From assembly GCF_019443105.1 (NCBI RefSeq), contig NZ_JAHZIJ010000019.1, positions 1 to 64,000 of the forward strand: a stretch of 64,000 nt of DNA. Reading direction: 5' to 3'. A model generated the notes under the pieces. That model ran no database searches. It was not told the origin of the DNA and worked only from the letters and a program-made list of their open reading frames with translations. A program made the position numbers and the translations under genes. The number at the start of each line of letters is the position of its first letter. Position 1 is the first letter of the stretch. The DNA is from Paenibacillus oenotherae (lineage in GTDB: Bacteria > Bacillota > Bacilli > Paenibacillales > Paenibacillaceae). Positions 37,318 through 46,934 of the stretch are shown piece after piece.

Positions 37318-38331
37318 TCACACTTGGGCGGTGCCAGCAGGCTCGGAAACCGGCTGCTCCTGCCCGTCTTCAGGCTCCGGCTCACGGAACTTCCCAATAC
37401 GGCGAAACTTGTCGTAACGATCCGTTATGAGCTGCTCCGGTGTAAACTTGGATAACTGCTGCAAATGGCGCCATACCGCTTCCTTGATCGTCTCGGATTG
37501 CGCCGCCAAATCACGGTGCGCACCGCCCTGAGGCTCTGCAATGATCTCCTCGACAATGCCGAAATCGACCATGTCATTCGCCGTGATTCTCATAACCGCA
37601 GCCGCTTCATCCGCACGTGATGCATCCTTCCACAGAATAGACGCGGCTCCATTAGGCGAAATAACCGAATAGATCGCATTCTCCAGCATCAGAACACGGT
37701 TGCCTACCCCGAGTGCAAGCGCGCCTCCGCTTCCGCCCTCGCCAATGACAACACAGATGATAGGCACGCCAAATACTGCCATTTCGCGCAGGTTGCGGGC
37801 AATCGCTTCCGACTGGCCCCGTTCCTCGGCAGTGTTGCCGGGATACGCACCCTTAGTGTCAATAAACGTGACGATCGGACGGCCGAATTTGTTCGCCTGC
37901 TGCATCAGCCGGAGCGCCTTGCGGAACCCTTCGGGATGCGGGCTGCCGAAGAAACGAGCGATGTTGTCCTTCGTATCTTTGCCTCGCTGATGGCCAATAA
38001 CGGTAACCGGCACACCATTAAGCTTGGCCAAACCGCCAACTATTGCAAGATCGTCCGCAAACAGACGATCCCCGTGAAGCTCAATGAAATCTGTAAAAAT
38101 CGCTCCTATGTAATCCAGCGATGTAGGCCTGCCATGATGGCGGGCCAAATGCATCTTCTGAGCGGGCGACAATTCATTATACAGCTCTTCCTGCAGCTGA
38201 TTGCATCTTTGCTCAAGACGGGATATTTCATCCGTAAAATCAATACCGGATTCCTGGCCAAGCTTTTTCAATTCATCAATCTTTAGACGTAGGTCGCTAA
38301 GCGGCTTTTCGAACGGCAGCTCACCCGCCAT
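37318..38331 (-). CDS. accA: Acetyl-CoA carboxylase carboxyltransferase subunit alpha
   Basis: The 337-aa carboxyltransferase alpha subunit has an N-terminal helical segment ([16 protein letters not shown]) and the crotonase-fold core with [17 protein letters not shown] near 90, [17 protein letters not shown] near 117 and [18 protein letters not shown] near 200. It transfers carboxyl from biotin to acetyl-CoA in fatty-acid synthesis. It overlaps accD by 11 nt, so translation is probably coupled, ensuring equal amounts of both subunits. The Pro/Glu-rich C-terminal tail (about 315-337) is unconserved. Confidence 0.96.
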   Translation of the reverse strand: MAGELPFEKPLSDLRLKIDELKKLGQESGIDFTDEISRLEQRCNQLQEELYNELSPAQKMHLARHHGRPTSLDYIGAIFTDFIELHGDRLFADDLAIVGGLAKLNGVPVTVIGHQRGKDTKDNIARFFGSPHPEGFRKALRLMQQANKFGRPIVTFIDTKGAYPGNTAEERGQSEAIARNLREMAVFGVPIICVVIGEGGSGGALALGVGNRVLMLENAIYSVISPNGAASILWKDASRADEAAAVMRITANDMVDFGIVEEIIAEPQGGAHRDLAAQSETIKEAVWRHLQQLSKFTPEQLITDRYDKFRRIGKFREPEPEDGQEQPVSEPAGTAQV

Positions 38332-39193
38332 GGGCGATATCCCCCTTTACCGAATGCATATCAAGCAGCTTGGTCAACAACGACTTCAAATCTTTGCGAT
38401 GTACGACTTTGTCCAGCTGTCCATGCTGTAGATTAAATTCCGCGGTCTGAAAATTATCCGGAAGCTTCTGGCGGATCGTCTGCTCAATAACGACACGTCC
38501 TGCAAAACCGATCAGTGCCCCCGGCTCGGCCAAATTAAAATCGCCAAGTGTAGCAAAGCTCGCGGTGACACCGCCTGTCGTCGGATCAGTCAGAACCGAG
38601 ATATACAGGCCACCCTCGCCTTGGAACTTCGCCAGTGCAGCGCTTGTCTTCGCCATCTGCATCAGGCTGAGAATGCTTTCCTGCATCCTCGCTCCGCCTG
38701 AGGTGGAGAAAATAATAAGCGGCAGCCCCTTCTCATGGGCTTGTTCGATCGCACGCGTTATTTTCTCGCCGACAACCGAACCCATGCTCCCCGCAAAAAA
38801 GTCAAAGCTCATAACGGCAACAACAACAGGAAATCCGCCGATCAACCCTTCACCGGTCACGACGGAATCGCGCAGGCCGGAGCTTTCCTTCTGGGCCTCC
38901 AGCTTCTTGGCATAACCCGGGAAGCTGAGCGGGTCTTCCGACTCCAGCTCAGCATTATGCTCTACCATGGTCCCTTCATCAAGCACCATGTTAAGCCGTT
39001 CCCAGGCATTCAACCGGAAATGATGACCGCAGCTCGGGCAAACTTTGAGATTCTTCTCAATTTCCTTGCTGAATTGAATGTTCCCGCATTTGGGACATTT
39101 GGACATCAGGCCTTCCGGAATATCCGGCTTCGTTCTCGGTTGGGCGGAAGGTATTGTGGCATATTTTTTTTTATGAAATAAGTCCTTGAACAC
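38321..39193 (-). CDS. accD: Acetyl-CoA carboxylase carboxyltransferase subunit beta
   Basis: The 290-aa beta subunit has the four-cysteine zinc ribbon (CPKCG and CPSCG, about 33-55) and the carboxyltransferase core ([20 protein letters not shown] near 118, [12 protein letters not shown] near 158, [12 protein letters not shown] near 203). I place the start at GTG 39193 because GAGG lies 8 nt upstream and the product then begins like other AccD proteins (MFKDLF); an in-frame GTG at 39202 overlaps that ribosome binding site. It lies 37 nt after a small conserved gene and overlaps accA. Confidence 0.95.
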   Translation of the reverse strand: MFKDLFHKKKYATIPSAQPRTKPDIPEGLMSKCPKCGNIQFSKEIEKNLKVCPSCGHHFRLNAWERLNMVLDEGTMVEHNAELESEDPLSFPGYAKKLEAQKESSGLRDSVVTGEGLIGGFPVVVAVMSFDFFAGSMGSVVGEKITRAIEQAHEKGLPLIIFSTSGGARMQESILSLMQMAKTSAALAKFQGEGGLYISVLTDPTTGGVTASFATLGDFNLAEPGALIGFAGRVVIEQTIRQKLPDNFQTAEFNLQHGQLDKVVHRKDLKSLLTKLLDMHSVKGDIAHGG

Positions 39194-39230
39194 AAGAGAC
39201 ACCTCTTTAGCGGCGCAGTAGATTTTAATT

Positions 39231-39425
39231 CTACCTCTGCGAATTCAAAATGTTGTTCAGCACTTCCTGCACTTCATCCAGTTCGCCGGAAGGGACCAAT
39301 ATTTCGTATTGCTGCTTAGAAACATTAATCGGTCTGATCTTTACGAGAAACCCTTCCTGCGTTAGCCGGTTTTTGATGCTCTCGGCAATTTTTGCTGTCG
39401 GCGCAATATAGATAACCGTCCACAT
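39231..39425 (-). CDS. Small conserved protein, 64 aa (DUF2007-like)
   Basis: The product starts [19 protein letters not shown] and has a beta-alpha-beta-beta-alpha layout, with EGFLVKIRP and [18 protein letters not shown], resembling small putative signal-transducing DUF2007-type proteins (database entries of this kind are sometimes mislabelled glutamate decarboxylase). GGGGG lies 8 nt before the ATG. It is the first gene of a transcript with accD and accA, which suggests a link to fatty-acid synthesis, but no function can be assigned. Confidence 0.8.
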   Translation of the reverse strand: MWTVIYIAPTAKIAESIKNRLTQEGFLVKIRPINVSKQQYEILVPSGELDEVQEVLNNILNSQR

Positions 39426-39568
39426 GAAAGGAACCCCCTGAGCTTAATAAAACTTTATCCAATAAGAAACGGGATAGATTGGAGCCTTCATACTCTCTGA
39501 CCGCTGCCGTAACAGCCCAAAGGCCCTGCGCTACACAAATAGATGCTTTCAGGGCATATAATGTCATA

Positions 39569-39598
39569 ATGATAGCATAAATTCGCTTTTCACCGCAA
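39569..39598 (-). promoter_or_regulatory. Predicted promoter of the accD-accA transcript
   Basis: On the minus strand TTGCGG (39593-39598), 18-bp spacer, TATCAT (39569-39574), upstream of the 64-aa gene. I see no FapR-type operator. Confidence 0.45.
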
Positions 39599-39646
39599 CG
39601 GCGCATGAATGGAAACCGTTTTTGAAGCCCGTTAATTGCTGTAAGC

Positions 39647-40141
39647 TTATGGAATTTCAGGTATGGAATATCGCGTTGCCTTGGGATCTTTATGGGCAAT
39701 TCGCGCAGATGCGGCTGCGGCGACACCAGCTACTAGATCGTCGAGAAACACATGGATATGCTGGCCCTTCTCATTGAGCGTGCGTATAATTCCCGGCTTG
39801 ACTTTGTCCAGATAACCAAAGCTCGTGAGACCGATCATCCCGTACACATTCGTGATCCCCAGCGCAAGCGTCTCGTCCACGCCAAATAACGATTCGTCCG
39901 CTTCCATGATCGCTTGCAGCGGGGCTGGAAGCAGCTTCTGCTCCGCAAGCTCGTCTAATGCAATACCGGTAAAAAGCGCATATTGCACTTCCCGCTTGGA
40001 CAACACCGTATGCACACTATCTTCGCACTCCTCAAGCGACAGGCTCGGATTGTACGGACTTTGCAGCGAATAAACAATCTCCGCAATATTGGCAACTGTT
40101 ACACCGCGTCTTTCCAGCCATTTCTCCATTTCGGACGACAC
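39647..40141 (-). CDS. YutG/PgpA family phosphatidylglycerophosphatase-like protein
   Basis: The 164-aa protein closely resembles B. subtilis YutG: WLERRGVTVANIAEIVYSLQ at the N-terminus, SKREVQYALFTGIALDELAE near 55, ESLFGVDETLALGITNVYG near 85 and FLDDLVAGVAAAAS near 135. The family contains the PgpA lipid-phosphatase fold but lacks its membrane helices, so the lipid substrate is uncertain. I choose GTG 40141 (AGGGAG 8 nt upstream), giving the usual family length; the ATG at 40219 would add 26 unconserved residues and has no ribosome binding site. It is not beside accD or dnaE in B. subtilis. Confidence 0.85.
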   Translation of the reverse strand: MSSEMEKWLERRGVTVANIAEIVYSLQSPYNPSLSLEECEDSVHTVLSKREVQYALFTGIALDELAEQKLLPAPLQAIMEADESLFGVDETLALGITNVYGMIGLTSFGYLDKVKPGIIRTLNEKGQHIHVFLDDLVAGVAAAASARIAHKDPKATRYSIPEIP

Positions 40142-40368
40142 CGCTTCATCTCCCTGCCGCAGCTTGTACGAAGCGAGGCGGAACGTTGTATCATCACAAT
40201 GATGACACCCGCTTGTCATCGTTCAGCTGGCGTTAGTTCTGGAGCGAGACAGCCCATAGCCGCGTCAGCGGCATCAGCGCAGAGCTCCGTGTCTCCTAAT
40301 GTATGCCGGCAAGGTGCAACATGTGCATGTATTAGCTGGCTATTTTCACAGGATGAATAAATAAGCCG

Positions 40369-43300
40369 TTATTTCACAACTGCTGACCCTTTGCCAAACA
40401 GCGATTCAATTTGCAAAATGAGCTCTGGTGATGGCTTTACGCGAAAAGCGTCACTAAGCGCTACTGTCTTCTGCTTGCTCTCATAGAAAAGCGCTGTCTC
40501 CAGCGGGCCTGAACGGCTGGTGAGCAGCGACTTCAACTGCTCCAAAGCATGCGGCTCCTCTCGTTCAGCAGCGATCTTGATGTAGAGCCGCTGCTGCGGC
40601 CTCGGCTTCGCTGCCAGCTCAGGCGCAGCCGATGCTCGGCGCCCTGCTGCGCCCCCCTCAGCGCGGCGCTGCGGCTGCGGCGCATCGCCCTGCCGGCGCT
40701 CGCCTGCCGCGGGCCCTCCAGCGCCGCTCTGCTGGCGCACCGCCTCTGCGGGCACTTGCGCTGCCGCCGGCGCAGTCGGCGCCCCTGCTCGCGCAGTTCG
40801 TGCGCGAGCCTGCTCCAGCCGCCGGACCTGTGACGCAAGGTCCAGCTCCGGACGGCCAAGCGGGACGACGTCCTCGACCAGCAGCTTGAAGTCGTCGTCC
40901 TGGTGCTGCACCTTCGCCAGAAGGATGGCGAGACTGCCCGGTTCCAGCAGCGCAGCATGCCGCTTCCAAACGGTCGGAAACGCGACCGCTTCGACGCGCA
41001 TGATGCGATCCTCGACCTCGAGGAACGCCATCCCCTGCCCTTTGCGCGTCGTGAAAGGCTTCGCTGCTACAATCATGCCTGCGACTATCGCCAAGCCGCC
41101 TTCCGGAGCTTCGCCCAGCTCGACCAGCCGGTCAAGCGGCAGCTCGCTCAGGGACTCCTCATAGTCATCCAGCGGATGGCCGGACAGATAGAGCCCGAGC
41201 AGATCCCGCTCCAGCGCCAACAGTTGTCCGGTCGTATACGGCTTCACATCCGGCACCGCAATGTCCCAGTTCTGCACTTCATCGAATCCGAACATCTCGA
41301 TCTGCAGCTCCTCGCGCTCCTTGCGCCACTTCAACGCCGCCTCCACCGTCTCCTCCAGAACAGCGACAAGCTGTGCCCGATGCTCGGCCAATGTATCACA
41401 AGCTCCGGCCTGGACCAGCGATTCCAGCACCCGCTTGTTCACAACGCGCAGATCAACGCGGCGGCAAAGATCAAGCAGGCTGTCAAACGGCCGCTCGGCA
41501 CGCTCCTTCAGCAGCGATTCGATAGCCTGTGTGCCGACATTCTTGATAGCTGCAAGCCCGAATCGAACCGCTCCGTCCACTGGCGTGAAAGTCACATCGC
41601 TTTCATTGACATCCGGCGGAAGCACATCGATGCCCATGCGGCGGCATTCATCAACGAATTCCGCAGTCTTCCACTGATTGCCTGTTACAGAAGCGAGCAT
41701 GGACGCCATGAAAGGAACAGGATGATTCGCCTTCAGCCACGCCGTCTGAAAAGCAAGCACGCCATATGCAGCGGCATGCGCACGCGGAAACCCATAATCC
41801 GCAAAACGAACGATCATGTCATAGACATAATTCGCTTCGTCAGCGGAATAACCCTGCTTCAAGCTGCCCTCTACAAAATGCGCACGCTGCTCATCCAGCA
41901 CCTCGCGCTTCTTCTTCGATACTGCGCGGCGCAGCAAGTCTGCTTCACCAAGCGAGAAGCCTGCCATGGAAGAGGCAATCTGCATGATTTGCTCCTGATA
42001 TACAATAATGCCATAGGTGTCTGATAGAATCGGCTCCAGAGACGGATGCGGATATTCAATCCCCACTGTCCCGTGCTTGCCCTGTATATATTTAGGGATA
42101 AATTCCATCGGTCCCGGCCTGTACAGTGCGACTACGGAAATAATATCCTCGAAGCCAGTCGGCTTCAGCTCCCGCAGCACCCGGCGGACCCCGGCGGACT
42201 CCAATTGAAAAATTCCGGTCGTCTCACCCCGCGCCAACATCGCATACGTAGCAGGGTCATCGTCTTCAATATGGCGGAAATCAATCGTAATGCCATGCTG
42301 CCGCTTCACCCAGTTTACCGTCCGCTCCAGTATCGACAGCGTACGCAGGCCGAGAAAATCCATCTTAAGCAGACCTACGGCCTCCAGATGCTCCATGGAA
42401 TATTGCGTAAGCGGCGTGCTCTCCGTGCCCTCCTGCAGCGGGACATAATGCGTCAGCGGCTCACCGGAGATGACAACGCCGGCTGCATGAGTGGAAACAT
42501 GGCGGGGCATTCCCTCCACCTTCAATGCCATCTTAAACATGCCGTCCGTGCGGGGCTGGCGCTCGCAGGCGTCACGCAGCTCAGGGCTTATCCGCAGCGC
42601 TTCCTCAAGCGTGATGCCAAGCTGATGCGGAATGAGCTTCGCCGCCCGATCCACCTCAGCGAAGGGCACTGCCATCGCCCGTCCGACATCCCTTACCGCC
42701 GCCTTGGCCGCCATCGTTCCGAACGTAATAATTTGAGCAACATGCTCCTCGCCGTATTTGGCCAATACATAACTGATGACCTCATCACGACGCTCATCAT
42801 TGAAATCAATATCGATATCCGGCATCGTGATCCGCTCTGGATTGAGGAACCGTTCGAACAACAGCTTATATTTGAGCGGATCGACATCCGTAATATGAAG
42901 CGTGTAGGCGACCAGGCTGCCTGCAGAGGAACCCCGCCCGGGTCCCGTGCGGATGCCGCTCTCATGAGCAAACCGGATAAAGTCCCACACAATAAGAAAA
43001 TAATCGCTAAACCCCATGCTGTCGATCACAGAGAGCTCATACTCCAGACGCTGAACGGCCTTCGCCTTAAAAGCAGGGTCCGCACTCCACTCGGCTCCCC
43101 CCGCATAGCGGCTCTCCAGCCCTTCACGGCACAATCTCGCCAAATAAGAGGCCGAAGTCATTTCATTCGGTATGGGATGGAAGGAGGGCAGCATCGCCCG
43201 CCCGAAGGTCAGCTCCAGCTTGCATTTGGCCGCGATCTCGACCGTTCTCGCAACTGCTTCAGGCACATGCCTGAACAAGAGGGCCATCTCCTCCGGACTC

Positions 43301-44046
43301 TTGAGATACATCTGGTCCGTGCCCATCTTCAGACGATCACTGTCCTCCACCGTCTTGCCGGTGCCGATGCAGATCAGCACATCCTGCACGGCGGCATCGG
43401 ATTCCTTCATATAGTGGACATCATTGGTTGCGACAAGGGGGATTCCCGTCTCGCGGGAAAGCTGGATCATCGCCAGCATAACCTTCTTCTGCTCAAGCAG
43501 CCCGTGATCCTGAAGCTCCAGATAGAAGTCCTCGCCAAATATATCATAGTAGCGAAGCGCCGCCCGCCGCGCCTCCTCCATCCGGTCGTGGAGCAGATGC
43601 TGCGATACTTCGCCCCCCAGGCAGGAGCTGAGACATATAAGCCCTTCCGCATGCGCAGCTAACGATTCCATATCGATGCGCGGCTTGTAATGAAAGCCTT
43701 CCAAATGGCCGATAGAGCACAGCTTCATCAGATTGCGATAACCAGTCTCGTTGCGGGCAAGCAGAATCAGATGATAGGTCGGATTATCCTTGCGGGTGCC
43801 TTTCTCGAATCGCGAGCCCGTCGTCAAGTAGGCTTCACAGCCGATAACAGGATTTATTCCCCGTTCCAGGCATGCTTTATAGAAAGGAATGGCACCGTAC
43901 ATAACACCATGATCCGTAAGCGCCAGCGCCTTCATCCCAAGCTCTGCTGCCCGCGCCACCAGATCGCGGATGCGTACCGCACCGTCGAGCAAACTATATT
44001 CACTATGAACGTGCAAATGCACGAATTCACTGCCCCCGCTCATCAC
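40369..44046 (-). CDS. dnaE: DNA polymerase III subunit alpha, DnaE type
   Basis: The 1225-aa replicative polymerase has an N-terminal PHP domain (HLHVHSEYSLLDG at about 10-22). The palm carries the catalytic aspartates in PDIDIDFNDERRDEV near 410, preceded by GPGRGSSAGSLVAY near 375. The helix-hairpin-helix region, the OB domain (LAIVAGMIVAAKPFTTRKGQG near 990) and a small C-terminal domain follow. It is about 110 residues longer than B. subtilis DnaE. The extra length is an Ala/Pro/Arg/Gln-rich low-complexity linker at about 1072-1152, encoded by very GC-rich DNA. The start is GTG 44046 or the adjacent ATG, with AAGGA upstream. It is divergent from ytrH. Confidence 0.96.
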   Translation of the reverse strand: MMSGGSEFVHLHVHSEYSLLDGAVRIRDLVARAAELGMKALALTDHGVMYGAIPFYKACLERGINPVIGCEAYLTTGSRFEKGTRKDNPTYHLILLARNETGYRNLMKLCSIGHLEGFHYKPRIDMESLAAHAEGLICLSSCLGGEVSQHLLHDRMEEARRAALRYYDIFGEDFYLELQDHGLLEQKKVMLAMIQLSRETGIPLVATNDVHYMKESDAAVQDVLICIGTGKTVEDSDRLKMGTDQMYLKSPEEMALLFRHVPEAVARTVEIAAKCKLELTFGRAMLPSFHPIPNEMTSASYLARLCREGLESRYAGGAEWSADPAFKAKAVQRLEYELSVIDSMGFSDYFLIVWDFIRFAHESGIRTGPGRGSSAGSLVAYTLHITDVDPLKYKLLFERFLNPERITMPDIDIDFNDERRDEVISYVLAKYGEEHVAQIITFGTMAAKAAVRDVGRAMAVPFAEVDRAAKLIPHQLGITLEEALRISPELRDACERQPRTDGMFKMALKVEGMPRHVSTHAAGVVISGEPLTHYVPLQEGTESTPLTQYSMEHLEAVGLLKMDFLGLRTLSILERTVNWVKRQHGITIDFRHIEDDDPATYAMLARGETTGIFQLESAGVRRVLRELKPTGFEDIISVVALYRPGPMEFIPKYIQGKHGTVGIEYPHPSLEPILSDTYGIIVYQEQIMQIASSMAGFSLGEADLLRRAVSKKKREVLDEQRAHFVEGSLKQGYSADEANYVYDMIVRFADYGFPRAHAAAYGVLAFQTAWLKANHPVPFMASMLASVTGNQWKTAEFVDECRRMGIDVLPPDVNESDVTFTPVDGAVRFGLAAIKNVGTQAIESLLKERAERPFDSLLDLCRRVDLRVVNKRVLESLVQAGACDTLAEHRAQLVAVLEETVEAALKWRKEREELQIEMFGFDEVQNWDIAVPDVKPYTTGQLLALERDLLGLYLSGHPLDDYEESLSELPLDRLVELGEAPEGGLAIVAGMIVAAKPFTTRKGQGMAFLEVEDRIMRVEAVAFPTVWKRHAALLEPGSLAILLAKVQHQDDDFKLLVEDVVPLGRPELDLASQVRRLEQARARTARAGAPTAPAAAQVPAEAVRQQSGAGGPAAGERRQGDAPQPQRRAEGGAAGRRASAAPELAAKPRPQQRLYIKIAAEREEPHALEQLKSLLTSRSGPLETALFYESKQKTVALSDAFRVKPSPELILQIESLFGKGSAVVK

Positions 44047-44165
44047 TACACATTCCTTCTTTCAATCGAAACGTCCGTTTTAACCAGTTTATCATATTGC
44101 CCTCTCCTAGCCCATAGAATGAAAGGGACAAGTAGCTCTTCGAATTTATAAAGCGGGTGACCCTT

Positions 44166-44492
44166 ATGGATTCCTTTATGCAAAAATCGGCAATCGACTT
44201 CTTCATCGCCTTCGGAGTTGTCTTCGGTGGATCTATGCTAGCAGGCATTGGTTCTGTGTTCGTGCTGACCACCCCTGCTGTTGTTATGCTTGAAACCGCA
44301 TCAAGGCTCAAAATATGGGCAGTCGTCGCTGCCGTCGGCGGCACGATCGATCCGCTAAGAGTGATTGAGAGCAACATGCTGGAGGGCCATCTGCATCCGG
44401 TCGCCCTGCAGATCGGGTATATTGCATGCGCTTTTCTTGGCGCTCACATGGGAACCGAGCTTATTCGCTGGCTCTGCAAGGGAGCAGTCTGA
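44166..44492 (+). CDS. ytrH: YtrH family sporulation membrane protein
   Basis: The 108-aa protein has three predicted membrane helices (about 12-30, 42-58 and 75-95) and the family-like LKIWAVVAAVGGTID segment. YtrH and YtrI are mother-cell (sigma-E) membrane proteins needed for efficient sporulation in B. subtilis, where they also lie beside dnaE. The ATG at 44166 fits the family N-terminus; a GTG at 44157 is possible. ytrI starts 2 nt after the stop, giving a two-gene operon. I could not identify the sigma-E promoter with confidence. Confidence 0.87.
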   Translation: MDSFMQKSAIDFFIAFGVVFGGSMLAGIGSVFVLTTPAVVMLETASRLKIWAVVAAVGGTIDPLRVIESNMLEGHLHPVALQIGYIACAFLGAHMGTELIRWLCKGAV

Positions 44493-44494
44493 CG

Positions 44495-45007
44495 ATGAGA
44501 GTGCCCCCCTTTGACCGCTACACATCCTTCACACAGGCCGCCGCTGTTGCCTTGATAGGAGCGCTGATCGGAGCTATGGTCTATCATGCCATCTTTCTGA
44601 TGAACTTCAATGCGCTCCGCAGCACCAATTCCGAGCTTGAGGACAAGCTGGCAGACTATGAGGACCGAATTCATAAATTGACACAATACAGGAACCAGCA
44701 TTCTATCATTCACAATGTGCTGCCGATCTTGCTCGAAACCAGGGAAGACGGAGTGATTAAGAAGAATGTGGATGAGTTGACCAAGGCGGAGCTGAAACGG
44801 AGATTAAAGAAAGATCTGAATGTATTCATCGGAACGAGCATTTATGATATTGATTCCAATGCAGAGCTGGCCAGACTTCTTCTGAACAGAAAAATATATG
44901 AGGCAGGCAGCAAGGAGTACACGGTAGAGATCAAAACGATGCTGATCGTCGATAATGTGCTCCGCGTCTGGTTTAAAGCCAAATTGTACGAACGTCCGCC
45001 CGGTTAG
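44495..45007 (+). CDS. ytrI: YtrI family sporulation membrane protein
   Basis: The 170-aa protein has one N-terminal membrane helix (about 15-37) and a charged coiled-coil-prone region (about 45-65, NSELEDKLADYEDRIHKL). The C-terminal domain (about 85-165) holds LKKDLNVFIGTSIYDID and a beta-rich end. It matches YtrI in arrangement and position next to ytrH. The start has GGGAG 10 nt upstream, within the ytrH end. The next gene in B. subtilis going away from dnaE, ytqI (nanoRNase nrnA), is not present here. Confidence 0.85.
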   Translation: MRVPPFDRYTSFTQAAAVALIGALIGAMVYHAIFLMNFNALRSTNSELEDKLADYEDRIHKLTQYRNQHSIIHNVLPILLETREDGVIKKNVDELTKAELKRRLKKDLNVFIGTSIYDIDSNAELARLLLNRKIYEAGSKEYTVEIKTMLIVDNVLRVWFKAKLYERPPG

Positions 45008-45121
45008 CGGAGCCGCCTCCTTGCGGGCTTGCAGCATCCATGACTGATTTCGCCAATTCACTGTCTTTCTGTTACAATATTGAGGTACGCAACGAAATAA
45101 TAAGGAGCTGCACGTCCAATT

Positions 45122-45418
45122 ATGGTTACTGCCCTGCACTGGATTATTGTTATCGGGATCTGCTTTACATCCCTGCTCTCTGTATTTTTCAGCCTTAAAG
45201 CGCGTCGCCAACATGATGTCCGGTTGCGCGGCTTGTATGCTGCACGATTGAATATGAGCATGGGAATTATGCTTCTGCTTATCGCTATCTTCTTCATGCT
45301 GGCTTACAGCGGCTCTACAATAAAAGTGATCATCGGATCATTGTTTCTGCTGATCGGTTTGTTCAACCTGTTTGCCGGGCTGCGCAATCACAGCGTCTAC
45401 AACGCGATGAAGCCCTGA
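45122..45418 (+). CDS. ytpI: YtpI family membrane protein
   Basis: The 98-aa protein has three membrane helices (about 6-24, 45-62 and 66-86) with a basic loop (LKARRQHDVRLRGLYAARLN) between the first two, as in YtpI of B. subtilis. The function is unknown. AAGGAG lies 14 nt before the ATG, a longer spacing than usual, but no better start exists. It converges on ytoI with a gap of 11 nt and no terminator. Confidence 0.85.
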   Translation: MVTALHWIIVIGICFTSLLSVFFSLKARRQHDVRLRGLYAARLNMSMGIMLLLIAIFFMLAYSGSTIKVIIGSLFLLIGLFNLFAGLRNHSVYNAMKP

Positions 45419-45429
45419 CGGGAGCGCCA

Positions 45430-46776
45430 TCAGAAGGGATCAATCAGCTGCGCCGTCAGCATCGCTTTGGCGGCCAGCCCGCTCTGATCCTCCAGCTCGA
45501 TCTCCAGCTTGACGTTTTTGCGGCTCATTTCGAGCAGCTTGGGCTTTATGGTAACGATACTGTCGAGCTGGACATGCCGGACAAAGTATGTTGTCATGCT
45601 TTCGACAACAGGATCCCGTTTGCCGAGCTCCCTTACAAGCCCATGCATGGCTTGCGTCATCAGCGTAACAAGAACGCCCTCGGATATCGTGCCTAACGAG
45701 CCGGACATCTGCGGCGTTATCCGCCCTCTGTAGATCCACGCTCCCCCCGGATCACCGCCAATCTTCTCGAACCCGGCGCTTATCAGATCGTCGAATGTAT
45801 CGCCAGACTCCAGCTGCTTGCCCGTATAACGCATAGCCTCCAGCACTTCGCTGCGGCTGAGCGCGGCAAGGAGCTTCCTGTTCTTGTCCACAATTGGCAG
45901 CAGGTCAATCCCTTCCGCCGCCATCGTAAGAGCAGCGGATGCGATGGGAATGTTGGGCGCAGCCGTAATGGGATGGCGGGACATCAGCTTGTCCACAAGC
46001 TGGGCCGGAGAAGCACCCTCGGCATCCTTGGCCGTCATCATTCCGACTACCCGCCTGCGGTCGTCAAGTACAGGGAATCGCGAGCCCCCGGTACGTCCGG
46101 ACAATTCATGAAATTCGGCGGCGGTCTCACCCAGACGCATCGTCTCAACCGGACGGCTGTAGGTGACAATATCCTCGACAAGCACAATTTTCTGCTTGAT
46201 CAAGCGGTCGAACATGGCTCTGTTTATCATGGAAGCGACGGTAAACGTATCATGCTTGGAGGAAATGATCGGCAGCCCATGATCATCCGCCAGCTTCTTC
46301 ACTTCATCGCTTGTGCCGAAGCCGCCCGTTATAAGTACCCCTGCTCCTTGCTCGATGGCGCATCGGTGGGCTTTTTCACGGTTGCCGACAATAAGCAGGC
46401 TGCCTGCATCGATATAGCGGACCATCGCATCAAGCTCCATCGCTCCAATGACGAACTTGTGAAGAGTCTTATCCAGTCCCGCCGCTCCTCCGAATAGCTG
46501 GCCTTCTACAATGTCCGCAACCTCGGCAAAGGTCAGACGATCCAGCGAGCCCCTCTTCTTCCGCTCGATCCGCACAGTACCGATTCTTTCTTTCGTCGTG
46601 ACAAGTCCTAGCGTCTCCGCTTCTTTAATTGCTTTGTAGGCGGTGCCTTCACTAACTCCGAGCTCCTCCGCCATTGTTCTGACCGATATTTTCGTTCCAA
46701 TTCCAAGCTTTCCAATATATAGCATCAAACGCTCGTGTTTTGTTGGCGCGTCAAAGCCTTGTGGGCCTAAAGTCAC
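45430..46776 (-). CDS. ytoI: DRTGG/CBS/thioesterase-domain regulator YtoI
   Basis: The 448-aa multidomain protein has an N-terminal winged-helix (about 12-70, VRTMAEELGVSEGTAYKAIKEA) and a DRTGG domain (about 80-190, VIGAMELDAMVRYI and GVLITGGFG). Two CBS domains (about 200-320, nucleotide sensing) and a C-terminal hotdog thioesterase-like domain (about 330-440, LVTLMTQAMHGLV and YFVRHVQLDSIV) complete it. This matches B. subtilis YtoI in architecture and position. The function is unknown; it could be a nucleotide- or acyl-CoA-responsive regulator. The start is GTG with GGGGGAG 5 nt upstream. Confidence 0.92.
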   Translation of the reverse strand: MTLGPQGFDAPTKHERLMLYIGKLGIGTKISVRTMAEELGVSEGTAYKAIKEAETLGLVTTKERIGTVRIERKKRGSLDRLTFAEVADIVEGQLFGGAAGLDKTLHKFVIGAMELDAMVRYIDAGSLLIVGNREKAHRCAIEQGAGVLITGGFGTSDEVKKLADDHGLPIISSKHDTFTVASMINRAMFDRLIKQKIVLVEDIVTYSRPVETMRLGETAAEFHELSGRTGGSRFPVLDDRRRVVGMMTAKDAEGASPAQLVDKLMSRHPITAAPNIPIASAALTMAAEGIDLLPIVDKNRKLLAALSRSEVLEAMRYTGKQLESGDTFDDLISAGFEKIGGDPGGAWIYRGRITPQMSGSLGTISEGVLVTLMTQAMHGLVRELGKRDPVVESMTTYFVRHVQLDSIVTIKPKLLEMSRKNVKLEIELEDQSGLAAKAMLTAQLIDPF

Positions 46777-46934
46777 TCAAACTCCCCCAATACTCATACA
46801 TAATGCTGCTTTTCATATTCCCATTTTAGCAGAAAACAAGTAAATTAGAGAGTAGAGAGATACATAGACAACTAACAATAGCTATCAACTTAAACGCATA
46901 AGCATCATTCGTTAAAAGGGGACAGTACCAAATT

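Noticed and set aside
42046-43662. 538-codon open frame on the plus strand, antisense to dnaE
   Set aside because: It lies entirely opposite the well-conserved dnaE gene, has no domain signature and is explained by the base composition of the coding strand.
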